From positions 372,001-436,000 of the forward strand of contig NZ_ML771899.1 of NCBI RefSeq assembly GCF_009733535.1: 64,000 nt of DNA, read 5' to 3'. The stretch is from Sphingobacterium endophyticum. Its GTDB lineage: Bacteria > Bacteroidota > Bacteroidia > Sphingobacteriales > Sphingobacteriaceae. Positions 62,063 to 64,000 of this stretch are shown here, one piece after another. The translations under genes and the position numbers were made by a program. Each line of letters starts with the position of its first letter. Within the stretch, counting starts at the first letter, position 1. The notes under the pieces were generated by a model that was not told the DNA's origin, ran no database searches, and saw only the letters and a list, made by a program, of their open reading frames with translations.

Positions 62063-64000
62063 ATGAATTACGAAGAATTGGAGCAATTATTTTACGCAGG
62101 TGAATTAGATCTATGTATCAGAGAAGGGGAAGAATATCTATTAGACCATCCACAGGATACCGACGTTCTATTCCTAATGGCCATAGCGCATCATGACCGT
62201 GCATTTGAGGAGGGGCATGAGGAAGCTTATGCTGCCATACAGCAGCATGTTATACCTTATTTAAAACGTGTATTGAGTTATGAACCAAACAATGCTCGAG
62301 TTTTATATAATATTTTAAACTACCCATTAAGCAATCAATTTACTTTAAATCAGATCGGAAAGGACAAAAAGCACCTGACAGAAAGCAATAAAGAGGAATA
62401 CCTGGAATATGCTGAAAGGTTGAAGGAAAATCCATTAAATAGAGTTTATGGGCACGATTTTCAGATCAAGATTTATGAAGTTTTTCAAGATGAGGAATTC
62501 CTTTTAAAGAGTCTAGAGGAGGCGATTGAATTTTTTGATGTAGAATTCAAAGATAACCGGGACCTGAGAGATCGGAATATATCAATATGTTGGATAAAAA
62601 AGCTTTATTTATTAGACAGAACAGGATTTATAAGTAAAGAGGCTCAGATCGAATTGATTGACAAGGGGATCTATACTTTTGTGAGTCCGCATGATAATGA
62701 ATACCTAGATCTTGCCGAGATTGCGTTTGAAGGAAATTCTTTGGATGTTTCCCTAAAAGTTTTGTTAAAATTACTTAAAGGAGATAACCACAGTCAGGAG
62801 GTTGTGGATGCCTATGTTAAATGGCATAATAGATTTAAGGAACAGATTGATTTAGGCTATCAAAATCCGAATGTTTTTTATTTTCAATTGATTATTGAGC
62901 GTAATTATTCAGAAGCTTTGGGTATACCGGAAGATTTTTATTACCATCATAGTTTGGAGATAAAGAATAAGTTTCCGAACAATTATGCTGCCTATCATTT
63001 TGCCGGGACATATCTTTATGAGATGGGAGAATTTGATGAAGCCTATCCAATATTAAGAACTGGGGTTTCTATACAAGCGGATGTAACTACGTGGAGGCGT
63101 ATGGTTGAATCCCAATTTTTGTCGAACGGACTCGTTGAACAAGAATTGCCACAATTTTCCAGTCTACCTAGGGATATCTACAATGAGGGAGTCAATCTTG
63201 ATGATTTTCTTAAAAACATGGCTGATGATGCAATCAAAGAAGCATTAAGGATTTTAGATTCTAAATTGTATCAACAGTCTTATGATGCATTTAGAAAGTA
63301 TTTTGAAGAATTTAAGTATGAGAGTGATTTTTATGGGGATGAGCACTGTTGGGCTATGTGCTGTAATAACCTTTCGATAGTCTATACGGCATTGGGAAAT
63401 TATGAATTGGCGGTTGAAATGGCAAGAGAAGGGCTAAATCATTCTGAATTTTCCGAATTGCAACATAGCCTAGTAGATTCCCTTTTAAAGAATAAAGATT
63501 ATGAAGGAGCTCAGCTAGCTTTAGAGAACTATTTCAGCTTGTATGATGAGCAGACGGTTTCATTTTATAAGCATCTTCAGCATCGGGCAGATTGGGTTTC
63601 TGTAAATCATAAGTTAGGTAATTCCGAAGATATCGTTCAGGAAGCTCAGAGCTTATTATTTGAGATTTACGAACATTATCAAGACAACCCAGATATTTCG
63701 GATTATGATTTTAGAGACTTTGAGGCAGCAAAGAATACAGTAGAGGAGGTTTTGTATCACGAACATGAAGGTAAACCTGCTTCACAACGCAGAGATTATT
63801 ATCAAGGTATATCGGAAACCTATCCAGACGAGGCTAATCCTCAATATAATTTAATGCAAGTATTTAATGAGTTGGAGGATTTTGAACAGGTTAACCGAGC
63901 GGCAAGATTATATTTGGAAAATAAACAATCATTCCTGCTAAATGACTTTGATAAAGCCAAGACGGTGTACATGATTGTGAAAAGTCATTATCAAATAGGT
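62063..64000 (+). CDS. Large TPR-type protein (3' end beyond window)
   Basis: The frame is open for 646 codons from ATG 62063 to the window edge; no stop is reached. The sequence is helical with TPR-like repeats: LFYAGELDLCIREGEEYLLDHPQDTDVLFLMAIAHHDRA, FAGTYLYEMGEFDEAYPILRTGVSIQ, NNLSIVYTALGNYELAVEMAREGLNHSEF. Many acidic and aromatic residues. No signal peptide, so probably cytoplasmic, with a scaffold or protein-binding role that cannot be named. Promoter region 61874-62062 is divergent from the NTF2-like gene. Confidence 0.85.
   Translation, partial: MNYEELEQLFYAGELDLCIREGEEYLLDHPQDTDVLFLMAIAHHDRAFEEGHEEAYAAIQQHVIPYLKRVLSYEPNNARVLYNILNYPLSNQFTLNQIGKDKKHLTESNKEEYLEYAERLKENPLNRVYGHDFQIKIYEVFQDEEFLLKSLEEAIEFFDVEFKDNRDLRDRNISICWIKKLYLLDRTGFISKEAQIELIDKGIYTFVSPHDNEYLDLAEIAFEGNSLDVSLKVLLKLLKGDNHSQEVVDAYVKWHNRFKEQIDLGYQNPNVFYFQLIIERNYSEALGIPEDFYYHHSLEIKNKFPNNYAAYHFAGTYLYEMGEFDEAYPILRTGVSIQADVTTWRRMVESQFLSNGLVEQELPQFSSLPRDIYNEGVNLDDFLKNMADDAIKEALRILDSKLYQQSYDAFRKYFEEFKYESDFYGDEHCWAMCCNNLSIVYTALGNYELAVEMAREGLNHSEFSELQHSLVDSLLKNKDYEGAQLALENYFSLYDEQTVSFYKHLQHRADWVSVNHKLGNSEDIVQEAQSLLFEIYEHYQDNPDISDYDFRDFEAAKNTVEEVLYHEHEGKPASQRRDYYQGISETYPDEANPQYNLMQVFNELEDFEQVNRAARLYLENKQSFLLNDFDKAKTVYMIVKSHYQIG

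Noticed and set aside
1-64000. tRNA, rRNA, CRISPR arrays, insertion sequences and prophage genes
   Set aside because: I looked for cloverleaf-like sequence, regularly spaced repeats and transposase or integrase motifs and found none that I can support.

Overview
The window is a low-GC chromosomal segment from a member of the Bacteroidota, most likely Sphingobacteriaceae (Sphingobacterium or Pedobacter-like). The evidence is the protein families (GLPGLI/WG-repeat proteins, CarboxypepD_reg plus beta-barrel proteins, GH92, several sulfatases, Bacteroidota-type LptE) and repeated promoter elements of the Bacteroidota form TAnnTTTG. I saw no rRNA, tRNA, CRISPR array, transposase or prophage.

Layout. 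1-5 kb: 3' -truncated mfd, a small hypothetical, an AraC regulator and a DUF983 protein. 5-8.3 kb: envelope sugar genes (UDP-glucuronate decarboxylase-like, galE, waaA). 8.3-14.8 kb: a four-gene minus-strand operon (PVC-type cytochrome/dehydrogenase, ketose 3-epimerase-family isomerase, MFS transporter, ThuA protein) that looks like a sugar-oxidation pathway; a LacI-type palindrome lies upstream. 15.1-18.8 kb: a glutaminase-family lipid-exported protein and hemW. 18.8-24 kb: a visibly AT-richer accessory patch with an AbiEi-type antitoxin, a partner toxin gene that has lost its catalytic half, a striking operator palindrome, an S41 peptidase and two small unknown genes. 24-30 kb: lspA, a small beta-barrel protein, an HTH protein, a WG-repeat protein, a GNAT acetyltransferase and a divergent GH92. 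30-41 kb: three sulfatases (two in tandem), an M1 peptidase, a porin and an alpha/beta hydrolase. 41-45.7 kb: M23 peptidase, mutY-ssb, pheS, a TetR regulator. 45.7-48.9 kb: a large outer-membrane beta-barrel protein and a roughly 150-bp array of short hairpins. 48.9-61.9 kb: housekeeping genes rlmD, ompA-like lipoprotein, miaB, a sigma-54 activator, lptE, a TPR protein, secG, groES-groEL, an MtfA-type peptidase, an aldo/keto reductase and an NTF2-like protein. 62-64 kb: start of a large TPR protein that runs off the window.

How it fits together. Most genes serve the cell envelope or the breakdown of external glycans: LPS synthesis and export (waaA, lptE), lipoprotein processing (lspA), secretion (secG), and hydrolases with signal peptides. 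The most interesting regulatory signals are a near-perfect sigma-54 promoter in front of the OmpA-like lipoprotein, 2.4 kb from an activator that has no sensor domain; a TGACA/TGTCA dyad shared by the miaB and groES promoters; the AbiEi operator; and a set of genes whose TAnnTTTG box lies only 4-8 bases before the start codon, which predicts leaderless mRNAs.
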